DNA of 64,000 bases from Benincasa hispida (taxonomy: Eukaryota > Streptophyta > Magnoliopsida > Cucurbitales > Cucurbitaceae). Every line of letters begins with the position of its first letter. Position 1 is the stretch's first letter. The position numbers and the translations under genes were made by a program. The notes under the pieces were generated by a model that searched no databases, was not told the DNA's origin, and saw only the letters and a list, made by a program, of their open reading frames with translations. Below are positions 44,466-54,977 of the stretch, piece by piece. Where the stretch lies: contig NC_052359.1 in NCBI RefSeq assembly GCF_009727055.1, forward strand, positions 14,328,515-14,392,514. The letters are read 5' to 3'.

Positions 44466-45015
44466 ATTAATAACATCCTCAAGTATCTATAGAGAATAAG
44501 GGACATGCTCGTATATGGTTCTAAGGAACTGATCCTTAAAGAATATACGGACTCTGATTTTCAAACTAATAAGGATACTAAGAAATCCACATCAGAATTA
44601 GTGTTCACTCTTAATGGAGAGACGGTAGTCTAGAAAAGCACCAAGTAGGGGTGCATTGCTGACTTCACTATGGAGGCTGAGTATGTAATGCCTTGTGAAG
44701 CTGCTATGGAATCTGTGTGGCTTAGGAAATTTCTAACAGATCTGGAAGTAGTTCCAGACATGTCTAAACCCATCACCCTTTATTGTGATAATAATGGTGT
44801 TGTGGCAAATTTCCGAGAGCCTAGGAGTCATAAGCACGAGAAACACATAAAGCGTAAGTATCATCTCATTCAAGAGATTGTGCATCGATGGGATGTGATT
44901 GTCACGCAAATAACTTCGGAGCACAACGTTGTTGATCCATTTACAAAGGCCCTTATGCTAAGGTATTTGAGGGTCACTTGCAGAGTATGTGTATATGGGA
45001 CAAGCCACATTTAGT
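44466..45015 (+). pseudogene. D RNase H
   Basis: EYTDSDFQTNKD and SEL near 44540-44610, then the open piece 44670-45014: MEAEYVMPCEAAMESVWLR, ITLYCDNNGVVAN, KHIKRKYHLIQEIV, and DPFTKAL near its end. The family order and the residues Asp-Glu-Asp of RNase H are mostly visible. Element F lacks this domain. Confidence 0.88.
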
Positions 45016-45016
45016 C

Positions 45017-45034
45017 TAGGGCAAGTGGGAGATT
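45017..45034 (+). other. First polypurine-tract-like site of D
   Basis: TAGGGCAAGTGGGAGATT, a near copy of the true tract 105 bases downstream. Confidence 0.6.
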
Positions 45035-45120
45035 TTTTACTGGGCACGTATTATGCCATAGTTTACTGTTTTGTGTACTTGTCTATTAGTATGACTTTTA
45101 TGATATACACCCCACTAGCT

Positions 45121-45138
45121 TTAGGACAAGTGGGAAAT
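45121..45138 (+). other. Polypurine tract of D
   Basis: TTAGGACAAGTGGGAAAT immediately before the TG of the 3' LTR; plus-strand DNA synthesis of the element would start here. Confidence 0.8.
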
Positions 45139-47228
45139 TGTTGGGGTTGATGCCCTAAATCTCGTGGATCCTATAGTTTGTAATTGTAACGTACAAACAA
45201 TTTATTTATTTAATACAATATGAGATATTTTATTTATCATTTAGTAGCATTAACCCACAAAACCAATAAACTAACATCCAAGATTATCATCTGTCGCTTA
45301 AACATGTATGTAGAGACATACATGTGGATCATGTTTAAGTGATAACCTAAATGGTTTATAGTGGATGGATAAGACTGGAAACCTTATCCTAGTGACATTA
45401 TGAATACGACCCGCTTTGTTGATGTTACAATTGTTATAAAGTGCTACAAATGATCTGATCTTGATCATTCATATAAAGATATGTGAGCAAGGGTGCTCTA
45501 TACAAAGGAGTTTGTATAAGATCGGACAACGAAATGACTAGTCTTATTATATAAAACCTTGCATAATAGAGACTTACATTTCACTAGGATGACCATAGGT
45601 GACATGACCTGAATCTTGAGTAAGTAGTGAACTCCTGCCTATGAAGGCGGTCCTCTAATTTCTATGGGTGAGAGTGGCAAAATCGTTGACTCAATAAGTC
45701 TACCATTTTGGGAATTTGGATTGAGGAGCTGGGAACACAGCTACACAAGACGGAATTCACTAATTCCCTAGTGTTGGGGTAAGTAGATAAATTGCTCCCT
45801 TAAGGGCCGATTCCAAGGCTAGAACAATGTGGCACCACACCATCTCTTAGCCCGATAGGGATTTGATCATAATTGGAGTATGACTTATTGTTCATTAGAG
45901 GGATCAGTGGTACTTAAGGAGTTATATATAACTATAGGGGCAAAACGGTAATTTTGGCCTAATTATACTTACGAGCAATTTGCGAAGGGTCATCACACTG
46001 TTGACTGGTTAAATCTAATGGACATAGAAATATATCTGTAATCTGAAGAGTGCAGTTGTCGGTCTTTAATGGAGTGATCGATAGTTAATAGATGTTGAAT
46101 AATTAATTTAATTAAAGGAGTTAGATGTTGAATAATTATTCCAATGGACATAGAAATATATCTGTAATCTGAAGAGTGCAGTTGTCGGTCTTTAATGGAG
46201 TGATCGACAATTAATAGATGTTGAATAATTAATTTAGTTAAAGGAGTTTAATTAATTATTCAAGTACCATTGGAGCTTCAATCTAAAGGTCTATAAGATC
46301 CCCTCTGTAGCTCAATAGAAATTTATAAGAATCAATTTTGGATTAATTTGAACATAGAATTAATTATATGTGATATAATTAATTTAACTTAATTATATAT
46401 GATATAATTAATATAATATATTTGATGTATTAAATAAAGTTTATTTGAGAGGAAATAAATATTTGAATATGATTCAAATATTAATTATGTGAATTGGATT
46501 CATATAATAAAATTTAGTATAAATGAGATTTATATTAAATGTCATGCATTAATGAGAGAATTAAAACTATAGGTTATATTGTATTTGATACAATATTAAA
46601 CTATAGGTTATATGTTATATATGATATAACATATAGTTTATATGTATGTATATATATATATATAAGTAGTTGTTATATATATAATATATATTTATTTAAA
46701 CTAAAATTAATTGATTTTAATTTTAATTTTAAAATTAAAGGGAAGGAAATAGCTTCCCTCCCCTTAATTCTCTCTTAACCTCACGTAGTGAGTGGGGCAG
46801 TTGGACTGGTGATAATCTTCTTCACAAAAGACTTGTGATAGAGGCATTCTCTATGTTTGAGATCTCAAGAAAATCCCAGACACTCTCTCTTCTCCTCTCA
46901 ATCTATCTCTCTATTCCAAAATCACAGAGCCCATACCTCTTATGATTCTCAGATCCTAAGGAGAATACAGAGGTAATTCTTGTTGTGGTGCCCTTTGGTT
47001 CATGATTTTACTGTTCGAGTTTGATTGTTATTGGAGAGGGGATTTCGTGAAGATTGTGAGTTGTTCAAGGGTAAGTGATTTATAAACCCTAATTCCTTTT
47101 CTTTTCTCTTAGTATGCTATAAATTAGTTGAAATAATGCATATTTTTGTTCTGTATATTTCTATTCTGTGTAAAATTAAAAATTGGGATCAATCCTCGCT
47201 TCCGCTATAAAACTTCACTGTTTCTTCA
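45139..47228 (+). repeat. 3' LTR of D
   Basis: 2090 bp, TGTTGGGGTTGATGCCC to TTTCTTCA. Contains a 126-bp tandem duplication and long AT-rich stretches with ATATATAT runs near 46640-46690. Confidence 0.9.
46018..46269. repeat. 126-bp tandem duplication in D 3' LTR
   Basis: AATGGACATAGAAATATATC begins at 46018 and again at 46144; both run through GTGCAGTTGTCGGTCTTTAA and ATAGATGTTGAATAATTAAT. The 5' LTR has a single copy at about 41040. Confidence 0.9.
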
Positions 47229-47233
47229 CTATA
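47229..47233. repeat. Target site duplication of D, right copy (CTATA)
   Basis: CTATA after the CA tip at 47228; one mismatch to CTACA at 38195-38199. Confidence 0.8.
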
Positions 47234-47380
47234 TTGCACGAGTTGAACGTTATTCCATCTACATACCATCAAATTATGAAATTTTCGATCCCAAGGGTGT
47301 GAGAATAGTCAAGGGAGAGCAAAAGATGGCAAGAGAATGTTATTACACTATTACGAAAGCAACAAGACCTAAGTAGAGCA
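47234..47380 (+). pseudogene. G coding sequence after the D insertion
   Basis: Resumes the Gypsy frame broken at 38199: LHELNV followed by IPS, then a mutated HLK block and VRIVKGEQKMARECYYT, the conserved segment between protease and RT in Tat-like elements (GVGEVRGDQ..ARECY in active copies). The frame ends at a stop at about 47374. Nothing of RT follows. Confidence 0.8.
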
Positions 47381-47560
47381 TAAAGAAACGTGAGAAATAA
47401 GCAAGCATGAGAACATGGCCAACCTCAAAGCTTTCTTATAATTGAGTTTTAAAAATAATATCCTTCTTTATTTCAATATCAAGTTTTACCCTTTTCTTAT
47501 GACTTATAGTCAATAAAATTTCTTACATAAGCGTAATAGCTCATTTTCTGCACGTTCCTC
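47381..47560. other. Spacer in G
   Basis: AT-rich, no domain; leads into the tandem repeats. Confidence 0.3.
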
Positions 47561-47562
47561 TA

Positions 47563-48310
47563 GGTAATAAAGGTTTTGAAAAGATTAAGGTAGAGTGCAA
47601 AGCGAGGCCCACACTTGATGGTATGGTTTTGACCTCAAAATTTGGAGGTTGGGGTTGATCTCGTGGTACCAGAGCCCCTTTTTCCCTACAATAATTTGAA
47701 GGCTTTAAAAAAAATTAAAGTAGAGTGTAAAGGGAGGCCCACACCCGAATGGTATGGAATTTTGAGGTCGGGGCCAACCTCGTGACACTGGAGCCCTTTT
47801 TGCCCTACAATAATTTGAAGGCTAAAAAAGTTTAAAGTGGAGTGAAAGTATAGGCCTATACCCAAATGATATGGCTTGACCTCAAAATTCTAAGACTGGA
47901 GTCGATCTCGTGATATCAGAGCCCTTTTTGTCCTACAATAATTTGAAGGCTATAAGAAAAACAAAATATGAAGTAGAGTGTAAGGAGAGGCCACACCTGA
48001 TTGGTATGGCTCGACCTTGGAATTCTGAGGATGGGGCTGACCTCGTGGTACCAGAGCCCCTTTTGCCCTACAATAATTTAATCTAAAACCCATTACAGCA
48101 ATATCTTTAAATTCACTTTTCATCAGAAGGGCAAACTAAGATGATCCATATATTGAAAAAGGTATACATTTTAGGTGGCCTAATAATAATAAATAAATAA
48201 ATAAGAGGTAAAAGAAGGATCTTAATACCCGAGTAGTATGTCCTAGCCTTGGACTCCAAGGTCGAGGCTAACCTTGAGGAGCTAAGACACTTGTGCCCTA
48301 GGATAGTTTA
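47563..48310. repeat. Tandem array 1 in G, about 119-137 bp unit
   Basis: Four copies at about 47563-47692, 47693-47811, 47812-47939 and 47940-48076, then a decayed fifth at 48180-48310. Shared words: AAAGTAGAGTGTAAAGGGAG, GGCCCACACC, TGACCTCAAAATT, GAGCCCTTTTTGCCCTACAA and TAATTTGAAGGCT. Confidence 0.9.
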
Positions 48311-48479
48311 GCCTAAAGGTCCCATAAATTATTCATTTTTAACTAAAAAGAGTCAAACAAAGGTAACAAAAAAAGGGTCAGGTCAGACTTGGAGGCTGAG
48401 GCCGTCTTGAAGAGAAAAAAAAAACAGAAAAGGAAGAAAGAAAAGAAGAAGAAGAAAGAGATCCGAAGATCTTGAAAGA

Positions 48480-48885
48480 TAGGCCCAAAGGTCATAATAA
48501 TCAAGAAAAGCCAAAAATCAGCCACAAGGGGCTTGATAAGGTCATTCCAAGGATAATCTAAGGATTAAGAGCTTTGGAGCCTTTTAAACCAAGAAAAGCC
48601 TAAAATCAACTCTATAGGGCTTGATAAGGTGATTCCAAGGGTAATATAGGGCTTAAGAACATTGGAGCCTTTTAAACCAAGGAAATTCTAAAATCAACAC
48701 CAAAATTTATTATAAGAATAATCTAGAGATTAAGAACCCCAAAGCCTTTAAGTTAAGGAAAGCCCAAAAATCAGCCCCAGAAGACTTGATAGGGTCATTC
48801 CATGAATAATCTTGGTATTACCAACCTTGAGAACTTTAAGAGAAGGAAAGCCTAAAATCAACTTACGAGCTTGATAGGTTCTTCC
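48480..48885. repeat. Tandem array 2 in G, about 88-bp unit
   Basis: Four to five copies with AAGGAAAGCCTAAAATCAAC, GGGCTTGATAAGGTCATTCC, AAGGATAATCTAAGGATTAA and GCCTTTTAAACC. It lies between array 1 and the polypurine tract. Confidence 0.85.
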
Positions 48886-48929
48886 AAATAACTTTATAAA
48901 GAAAAAAAAATGATCCTTCGACTTTAAAC

Positions 48930-48948
48930 ATTTGGGAGTGAAGGTTGA
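48930..48948 (+). other. Polypurine tract of G
   Basis: ATTTGGGAGTGAAGGTTGA before the TG of the 3' LTR; purine-rich and correctly placed. Confidence 0.55.
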
Positions 48949-49506
48949 TGTTATGGGTCACTTTTGGTCCAAGAATCACAAGCTCAAGAAGACCAGTCGT
49001 TAAGGGTAAAAAAAAAAAATAACAATCAAATGAAGACAAGAGGAGTGTAAGAAACAAGCCAATGGGCCGAGGGATGAAGAAACTAGGGAAAGGAAAGGCA
49101 TTAGGCCAAAAGCCCCAATTTGCCCATCTCGACCTCAGAGGCCAAGGCCGAGGCGGACCATTTTCCATCACCGAAGAATTTCTTCTCATAGGCTATGATC
49201 TAAGCCTCCTTGGTCAATCCGACTTTGTATTCCCTAATCCCACTTGGATTTGAAACTTTAAGTACACCGCCCCACTATAAATAGTGGACCATACGCATAC
49301 TCAAAAATAAGTTCTTCTTCCCACTTCTAGCTTACTCTAATGCTTTTCTGAATACTGACTTAAGCATCGGAAGTTATATGGAAGGAACCACAATGGTGTT
49401 TTCTTTTCTTGTCTTGAAGGTTGTCTTCCTTCCCCAAAATTACAAATCATTATCGAAGGCATGTGAAGGTTAGGTGATTCTTCCTACCTAGATTTTGCCA
49501 TCAACA
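48949..49506 (+). repeat. 3' LTR of G
   Basis: 558 bp, TGTTATGGGTCAC to TTGCCATCAACA. TATA box TATAAATA at 49276-49283, centred in the palindrome CCACTATAAATAGTGG. Followed by AGACA at 49507-49511. Confidence 0.88.
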
Positions 49507-49508
49507 AG

Positions 49509-49572
49509 ACATAAAATTGAATTTCGTCGCATAACTTTATAAAATTTTAATGAGGTATTTACTACATTTTTA
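49509..49572. repeat. Direct repeat right of element G
   Basis: ACATAAAATTGAATTTCGT then TAATGAGGTATTTACTACA, a diverged copy of 35318-35380. It overlaps the AGACA duplication at its left end. Confidence 0.7.
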
Positions 49573-49576
49573 GTCA

Positions 49577-50237
49577 CATCCCCTCCAAGATTACTCTATT
49601 AATCTAGAAGAGACTGTGATGGTAGCAATTACCAACCCTCTTATGGCATCCACTGCCCATCTAGACTTCCATGACCTGCTTAAAAACCCTTGCCAAACAA
49701 GCACAACATATAACATACCAATATTATGCCCATGTTAAACTGAGAACATCAAGGGTTCAACACACAAGCATGCATAACATATTTACAACACAAAACTAAG
49801 TGGATCCCAACACTTCCTTACTAGTCCTTAACCATATACATGACACTAATATAAACTTAATCAAGGTAGACACCTAGAACTCCTCTTCTGTCTTTTAATG
49901 CCAGAGTAGCAACACAGCTATCCTTTGGGGAGTTGACCATTACCTGGGGAAAAAGAAAACATATGGAAAGAATGAGCTACAAACCCAGTGAGTACTATTT
50001 GAAAACACATGCACTGGAAAAGCAAGCAAACTCATACTTAAAACTTTTAAACATGAAACTACTGAAAATAATTAAACATCATAATCCTTAGTTTAGAGAG
50101 AACCCTTTTGCTCAATCACTCAACGTCAATCCATGGATTAAAAGCATACTTTGAAAACATAAGTAAGCTAACATAACATAAGAGATGTTCAACGCATACC
50201 TCATAAAACATAAGAATGGAAAAACTTAACTCATGCT
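49577..50237 (-). mobile_element. LTR-like element M, left part
   Basis: Begins near AGTCACATCCCCTCC, reminiscent of the TGTAACACCCC tips of long cucurbit LTRs, and contains the module TTACCTGGGG...GGAAAGAATGAGCTACAAACCC(A)GTGAGTA, which parallels CTTACCTGAAA...GAAAGAATGAGTATGAAATACTCAGTAAGTA in LTR L1 (about 2070-2130). This suggests a minus-strand long LTR of the same broad class. It is interrupted by F and resumes at 62251. No coding sequence. Confidence 0.4.
50233..50237. repeat. Target site duplication of F, left copy (ATGCT)
   Basis: ATGCT before the TG tip at 50238; the same at 62251-62255. Confidence 0.92.
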
Positions 50238-52351
50238 TGAAGGATCTCATAACGCAGAGTTCCATGAGCGTGTTCGGATCACTCTGATCTCACCGTGACC
50301 AAAATACATGTTATACATTCAATACATATAGTTATGCAAATAAACTTTAATTAACGACATGCTACGAACAAAAAAATAACAAAGGGACAGAGTTCCATAC
50401 CAGTTGAAGACAATCTTCACACTTCAGAACTTTAACGCAGCGAAACCCTCCAAGTGTTTTACTAATGCCCGGTGGAAAACGTCGACTGCAGCAGCACGAA
50501 CAACATGAACTCGTGATTGCAAGGGGACGACACCACCACTAATGAGCCCCGAGTATTCTCGGAGTGAAAACCCAAGGGGTGGGCTTCGGTCAATTTGGTA
50601 AAGGACGGAGGAAATACGAATCGTGTAGGCGATAAGCAAGTTGGAGAGAAAACAACGCTATCGCATAGGAGAAGCTACACGATCGTGTAGGATTTATTGA
50701 ACGATCGTTTAGGAAAAGGTATACGATCGTTTAGTTATATCGACACACTATACGATCCGTTTAGAGAAGCTATCCGATCATGTAAGTGAGAGTGTATGAT
50801 CGTTTAGCACGAGGAAGACGATCGTCTAGACGAAGAGCGACTATCGTATAGGCTCGTCGAAGCGATCGTTTTACTTTCACCAACGCGCGCTCCGATATCT
50901 CTCGAGCGATCTGACGACGGACGATCAAAAATAAAAACCTTTTTCATTTTAATTCATTAGTTACACTAACTGACGCTCCCACTAACCCACGTTCGAACGT
51001 GAAAATTGACTTTAATTATATATAATTAACCAATTAATTAATTAATAAATATAATCATATTATATTTTAATCTTTAGTTTGATATCACATATCTACTATA
51101 GTATTTTCTCCTCTTCTTGATAATAAATCATACTTATATCTAATTTCCTCCAAAATAATATATCTCATACATTTAGCCAATTATATCATTTATAATTAAC
51201 CAGTCCAATATATCATATATAAATCTAATTTCCTCTTGTCAATTTAAACATTTCAAATTAACCCAAATACTGGTTTCTCGACTTTATCCAAGCTACCCAG
51301 GGGACCTAATGGACCTGTGGCTCGAATCTCCAATGGTACGTGAATAGCTGACTAAACTCTTTAGCCACGAGATCCACCATCCATTAACTGTCAGGCATTC
51401 CACTAAAAACCAACAGTTGAGCTCTTCTTATCATAGATATACTTTATGTCCATCGGATATAACAAATCATGAGTAAGATGACCTTTCACAGATGCTCGTA
51501 AGTACAGCTGGGCCAAATTACCATTATGCCCCTGTATTTACATCTCACTTCTTAAGTACCACTGATTCCTCTAATGAACAATACAACATAGTCCAACTAT
51601 GTGTGAACACTTCTCCGGCCAAGAGAAGGTGTATGGCGCCACATCGTTCAAGCCCCGGAATTAGCCCTTAAGGAGCTATTCTATCTACTTACCCCTGCCT
51701 CGGAGAAGGAGTGAATTCCATCTTGTGTAGCTAAGTTCCCAGCTCCCAAATCAGACGAATCCCCAAAATGGTATGTTTGAATCGGCGATCTGGCCACTCG
51801 CACCCATACAAATCAAAGGACCGCCTTCAATGGCAAGAGTTTCCAACTCACTCAGGATTGAGGTCATGTTACCTATGGTCATCTTAGTGAAGTAAAGTCT
51901 CTGTCATGAACGATGTTATATAACGAGACGTTAACACTTCGTGGTCAGGTCTTATACAAACTCTTTGTATAGGATGCCCTGCTCGCATGTCCCCAACACG
52001 AATGATCAGGATCAGACTATCTGAGACAAGTCACAACACTTGTGACCATTCCACAAAGCGGGCCACATCCATAGCGTTACCAGGATAAGGTTTTCCTCCT
52101 ATATCTATATACTACAGACCATTTTGGTTATCACTCAAGACATGATCCACTTGTATGTCACCACATAGATGCTTGAGTCATATACAGATAACCAGGGATT
52201 TTATGTTTATTGGTTTGTGGTAAAGAAAATATAACAACCAACTGAGAAAAATACAAGATGTGAAGTAAATATCATATATTAACAATACAAGCGTTCGTAC
52301 AAACTATTTACAAACTACAGGACACGAGACTTTAGGGCATCAACCTCAACA
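50238..52351 (-). repeat. 3' LTR of F
   Basis: 2114 bp, TGAAGGATCTCATAACG to CATCAACCTCAACA on the plus strand. It matches 60092-62250 over its length, with small indels. An ACGATCG word array lies at 50640-50890. Confidence 0.95.
50640..50890. repeat. ACGATCGTNTAG word array in F 3' LTR
   Basis: About nine copies of ACGATCGTGTAG / ACGATCGTTTAG and variants (ACGATCGTCTAG, ACTATCGTATAG) at irregular 20-30 bp spacing. The spacers are not repeated. The same array is in the 5' LTR. Confidence 0.88.
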
Positions 52352-52369
52352 ATCTCCCACTTGTCCTAA
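52352..52369 (-). other. Polypurine tract of F
   Basis: Minus strand TTAGGACAAGTGGGAGAT, next to the LTR tip at 52351. A second copy (GACTAGGGCAAGTGGGAGAT) is at 52439-52458, same spacing as in D. Confidence 0.8.
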
Positions 52370-52438
52370 AGCGAAGTGGGGTGTACAAAAAAACTAGTAC
52401 AAAACAATAAACTAAGGCATAAAAGCCCAGTACAATAA

Positions 52439-52458
52439 AATCTCCCACTTGCCCTAGT
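52439..52458 (-). other. Second polypurine-tract-like site of F
   Basis: Near copy of the tract at 52352-52369, about 88 bases upstream of it on the minus strand. Confidence 0.6.
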
Positions 52459-52469
52459 CCAACCGCGGG

Positions 52470-52680
52470 CGATCCTGTAGACCAATGTTTAGTAGGTGAC
52501 TCTCAAACACTGTAGCTGTGAGAGCCTTTGTAAACGGGTCAACAACATCAAAATGGCCTGGGTTAGACTGATTCGTCTCAACTCCTCAACCTCTTGAGGT
52601 GTCTTAGGACACATGTCCTTAGACAAAGTGACTCTATGCCTGAACAACAGTAGGTCCCTCCTGAAATCCTGCATCAAGTA
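52470..52680 (-). pseudogene. F RT end and RNase H scraps with deletions
   Basis: The minus strand reads MQDFRRDLLLFRHRVTLSKD, CPKTPQEVEELRRI, then jumps within a few bases to a QSNPG scrap and then to VDPFTKAL, which in element D lie about 100 and 500 bases further on. So two deletions removed the end of RT and nearly all of RNase H. What remains cannot be functional. Confidence 0.8.
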
Positions 52681-54398
52681 ATTAATAACTGGTAGAAATG
52701 CCAGTTATTATAAGCCTTTTATTTAGAATTATGAGGGCTAACAAGTAGAAAATGCGGTGATAATACTTAGAATTTGTGAAAAATTGAGTTTTGCGTCGAT
52801 CAGCACTTAAATCCTCACTGACCCCAATATTATTCGTTATTTGTGCCAAAGTGTCTATTTTTGTACCTATCGCAGGAATTAAATGCATGCGCTGGAAATA
52901 AGCAATCGCAATCAAATGCATCCGCTAAAGCCAAGCGACCGCAAAGACAAACGCATTTGGTGAAACCCGAGCTATCGTATAGGCGAACGCATGCGTCCAT
53001 CGCATAGAAGTTGCGGTCGTCAAGCGAATATGGTCATCAATGAGAAGTTGCGGTCATCGAGCGAATGCAGTCATCGCATGGATGTCACGATTACAAAGTT
53101 ATAACCATAATAGAAGGGCAATTGTAAGATGGGTAGAATGCGTTCATACTTCAGTTGAATCAAGCTCGAACGCATACTTTAGGAGTATCAACAAGATAAG
53201 ATGATGTGACATTGCCTATATCGCGACAAAGGCAGCAGTGAGACATAACATAATCATGATTGCTATTGGCATTTAAACTCAATAAATATCCCCTTGGACT
53301 TTCATTTCAATCCATCCGAACTTCTGCCTTAAGGCAGAGGTTTGCGATCGCAGATGAGAGCATGAGCGAGATTTTTTGTGAGGATTCTTTATCTCCACAA
53401 ACCAGTCGGAGTGACGACCGGAGCTTTCGTCGGAGATAGAGCTTGAGAGAGACATCTCCACCATCCATCCATGGCACCACTAGCAGCCTTGATGAGAATC
53501 TTTCATTTCTCCTCTAATCTCTGTATTATTACATTTTAGCTTAAGATATTAAGACATTTTGTAATCAATGCATATCTTGATTCCTTCAATGCCATCTTCT
53601 TCATCGTCATTATCTTTTTCATCGTTTACCACCATCGTTTATTTATCAAAGGCGATCGCATACTCAATCGTGTAGCCTAGAGATAGAACACATGTAGCAA
53701 CCCACCGAGAGGTGTGCGTTGTGCGAGTATAGTGAGTTAATCCTCTTTGCTTGGTGAAAGGTTGTAGCAACGCTTATCGATGGGTTGTTGCAATGCTTGT
53801 CTATAAGTTAATTTATCACATCTCACTACCTAAGAAGGTAAGAGATGGAATGCAATAAAGCAAAGTATGCATTGTTCCTAGAGATAGGCACGGTCTTATG
53901 CTCGATGCACCCATGCACTATAGAGATATAGTCATACGGCTGACCACCGAGAAGTGTGCGATGCGTTAGTGTGACGAGTTGAGATTACTCGAGCGATTTA
54001 AGATAATGAACATTACTAACGCATAGTTGTTGTGTATCTACCAATTCTCATCGCAAGTCTTCCATTGCTTAATCTGTTTAGTTAGGAGTAGGAGTAGTGT
54101 GTAATCCATTAACTTCTTCTTTTTACTTCTATTCATCACCTCAAACGCATTGCTTCACAAGCATTATTGAGTGACAAGTCCCTGTGTTCGACCTTAGATT
54201 ATCTGAGAAACTTGCATTCACGTTATACTTGGTGAGAAGGCAAGAAAACTTGTGATGGGAACGCATGGTCATTGCATACATTCGTTAATGCATAGTATCA
54301 TTCTAACACATGACCTCCGACGCATAGGCATAAACGCATAGCTTAAGCCTTATTTTGTTAATGACAACATTGCGTTCACCCCTAATTTTCCTCAACAA
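52681..54398. mobile_element. Insert N in F, class unclear
   Basis: Interrupts the F RT frame: the plus strand gives GCATCAAG-TA on the left and TA-CTTGAGC on the right, and D shows the frame is continuous at this place. Only a TA is duplicated. The left end carries a perfect 9-bp hairpin (AATAACTGG...CCAGTTATT at 52684-52709). The interior is rich in CGCAT, GCGATCGCA and AACGCA words and has an AAGTCCCTGTGTTCGACC module at 54177-54194, of a kind found near LTRs of Athila-like elements. No protein domain and no clear terminal inverted repeats. Confidence 0.6.
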
Positions 54399-54977
54399 TA
54401 CTTGAGCAACATCTTGTCAATGTACGATGCCTGAGACAGTGCTAGCACTTTGTTCTTATGATCCCGAAAGATCTGTATACCTAGAAGAAACTGAGCCTCA
54501 ATTTTTCATTTGGAATTAGGTCGCTAGCCAGTTCTTAATTGCAGTCAGTAGACCTACATCATTCCCAATGAGTAGGATATCGTCTACATACAACACTAAG
54601 AAGACTACTGAAGCGTTGATGATCTTCTTGTAGACACAAGGTTCATCAACGTTTTGGTCAAAGCTATAAGACTTGATCACAGTATCAAACCGTATGTTCG
54701 AAGATCGAGACGCCTGTATCAGTCCATAAATGGATCGATTCAGTTTGCAAACCTTTTGCTCTTGACCTTGGGCTATGAATCCCCCAGGCTGCACCATATA
54801 ATTGGTCTCCTCAAGATTGTCATTCAAAAAGGTCGTCTTGATGTCCATTTGCCAGATCTCATAATTATAATAAGCTACAATGGACAGGAGGATGCGAATC
54901 GACTTTAACATGACAACAGGCGAGAAAGTCTCTTCATAGTCGAATCCCTCTACCTGGGTATAAGCCTTTGCCACAAG
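54399..54977 (-). pseudogene. F reverse transcriptase, main part
   Basis: Open piece 54516-54974: KAYTQVEGFDYEETFSPVVM, IWQMDIKTTFLN (first catalytic Asp in the fingers-palm), SIYGLIQASRSSN, and the catalytic FLVLYVDDILLIGND at about 54555-54600, ending with KNWLAT. It is preceded by a stop separating it from the integrase frame and followed by stops before insert N. YVDD is intact. It would copy element RNA into DNA. Confidence 0.9.

Larger units (their letters stand above)
38200..47228 (+). mobile_element. Ty1/Copia element D, inserted in G
   Basis: TGTTGGGTTTGATGCCC at the left tip, TTTCTTCA at the right, and a 5-bp duplication with one mismatch. The insertion splits a Gypsy reading frame exactly between the codons for LGRPT and LHELN. 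Internal order on the plus strand is zinc knuckle, protease, integrase, RT, RNase H, which defines Ty1/Copia. Part of the 5' LTR end, the primer site and most of gag are deleted at about 41716. The 5' LTR also carries solo LTR E. Many stops show the element is old. Confidence 0.92.
35487..49506 (+). mobile_element. Ty3/Gypsy element G, pol-deleted, split by D
   Basis: Two related LTRs (35487-36070 and 48949-49506) and a perfect AGACA duplication define it. On the plus strand: 5' LTR, primer site, gag, zinc knuckle, degraded protease, a few residues of the next segment, then two tandem-repeat arrays and the 3' LTR. RT, RNase H and integrase are missing. Copia element D sits inside the protease-distal region (38200-47228). 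Without D the element is about 5 kb. Gag type and tandem repeats near the 3' end suggest the Tat side of Ty3/Gypsy (inference). Confidence 0.85.

Noticed and set aside
46539..46778. 79-residue plus-strand ORF
   Set aside because: Tyr/Ile-rich translation of AT repeats in the D 3' LTR.
52681..54398. Insert N as a canonical Helitron
   Set aside because: A hairpin is present, but the CTRR end, TC start and A/T target site are not.
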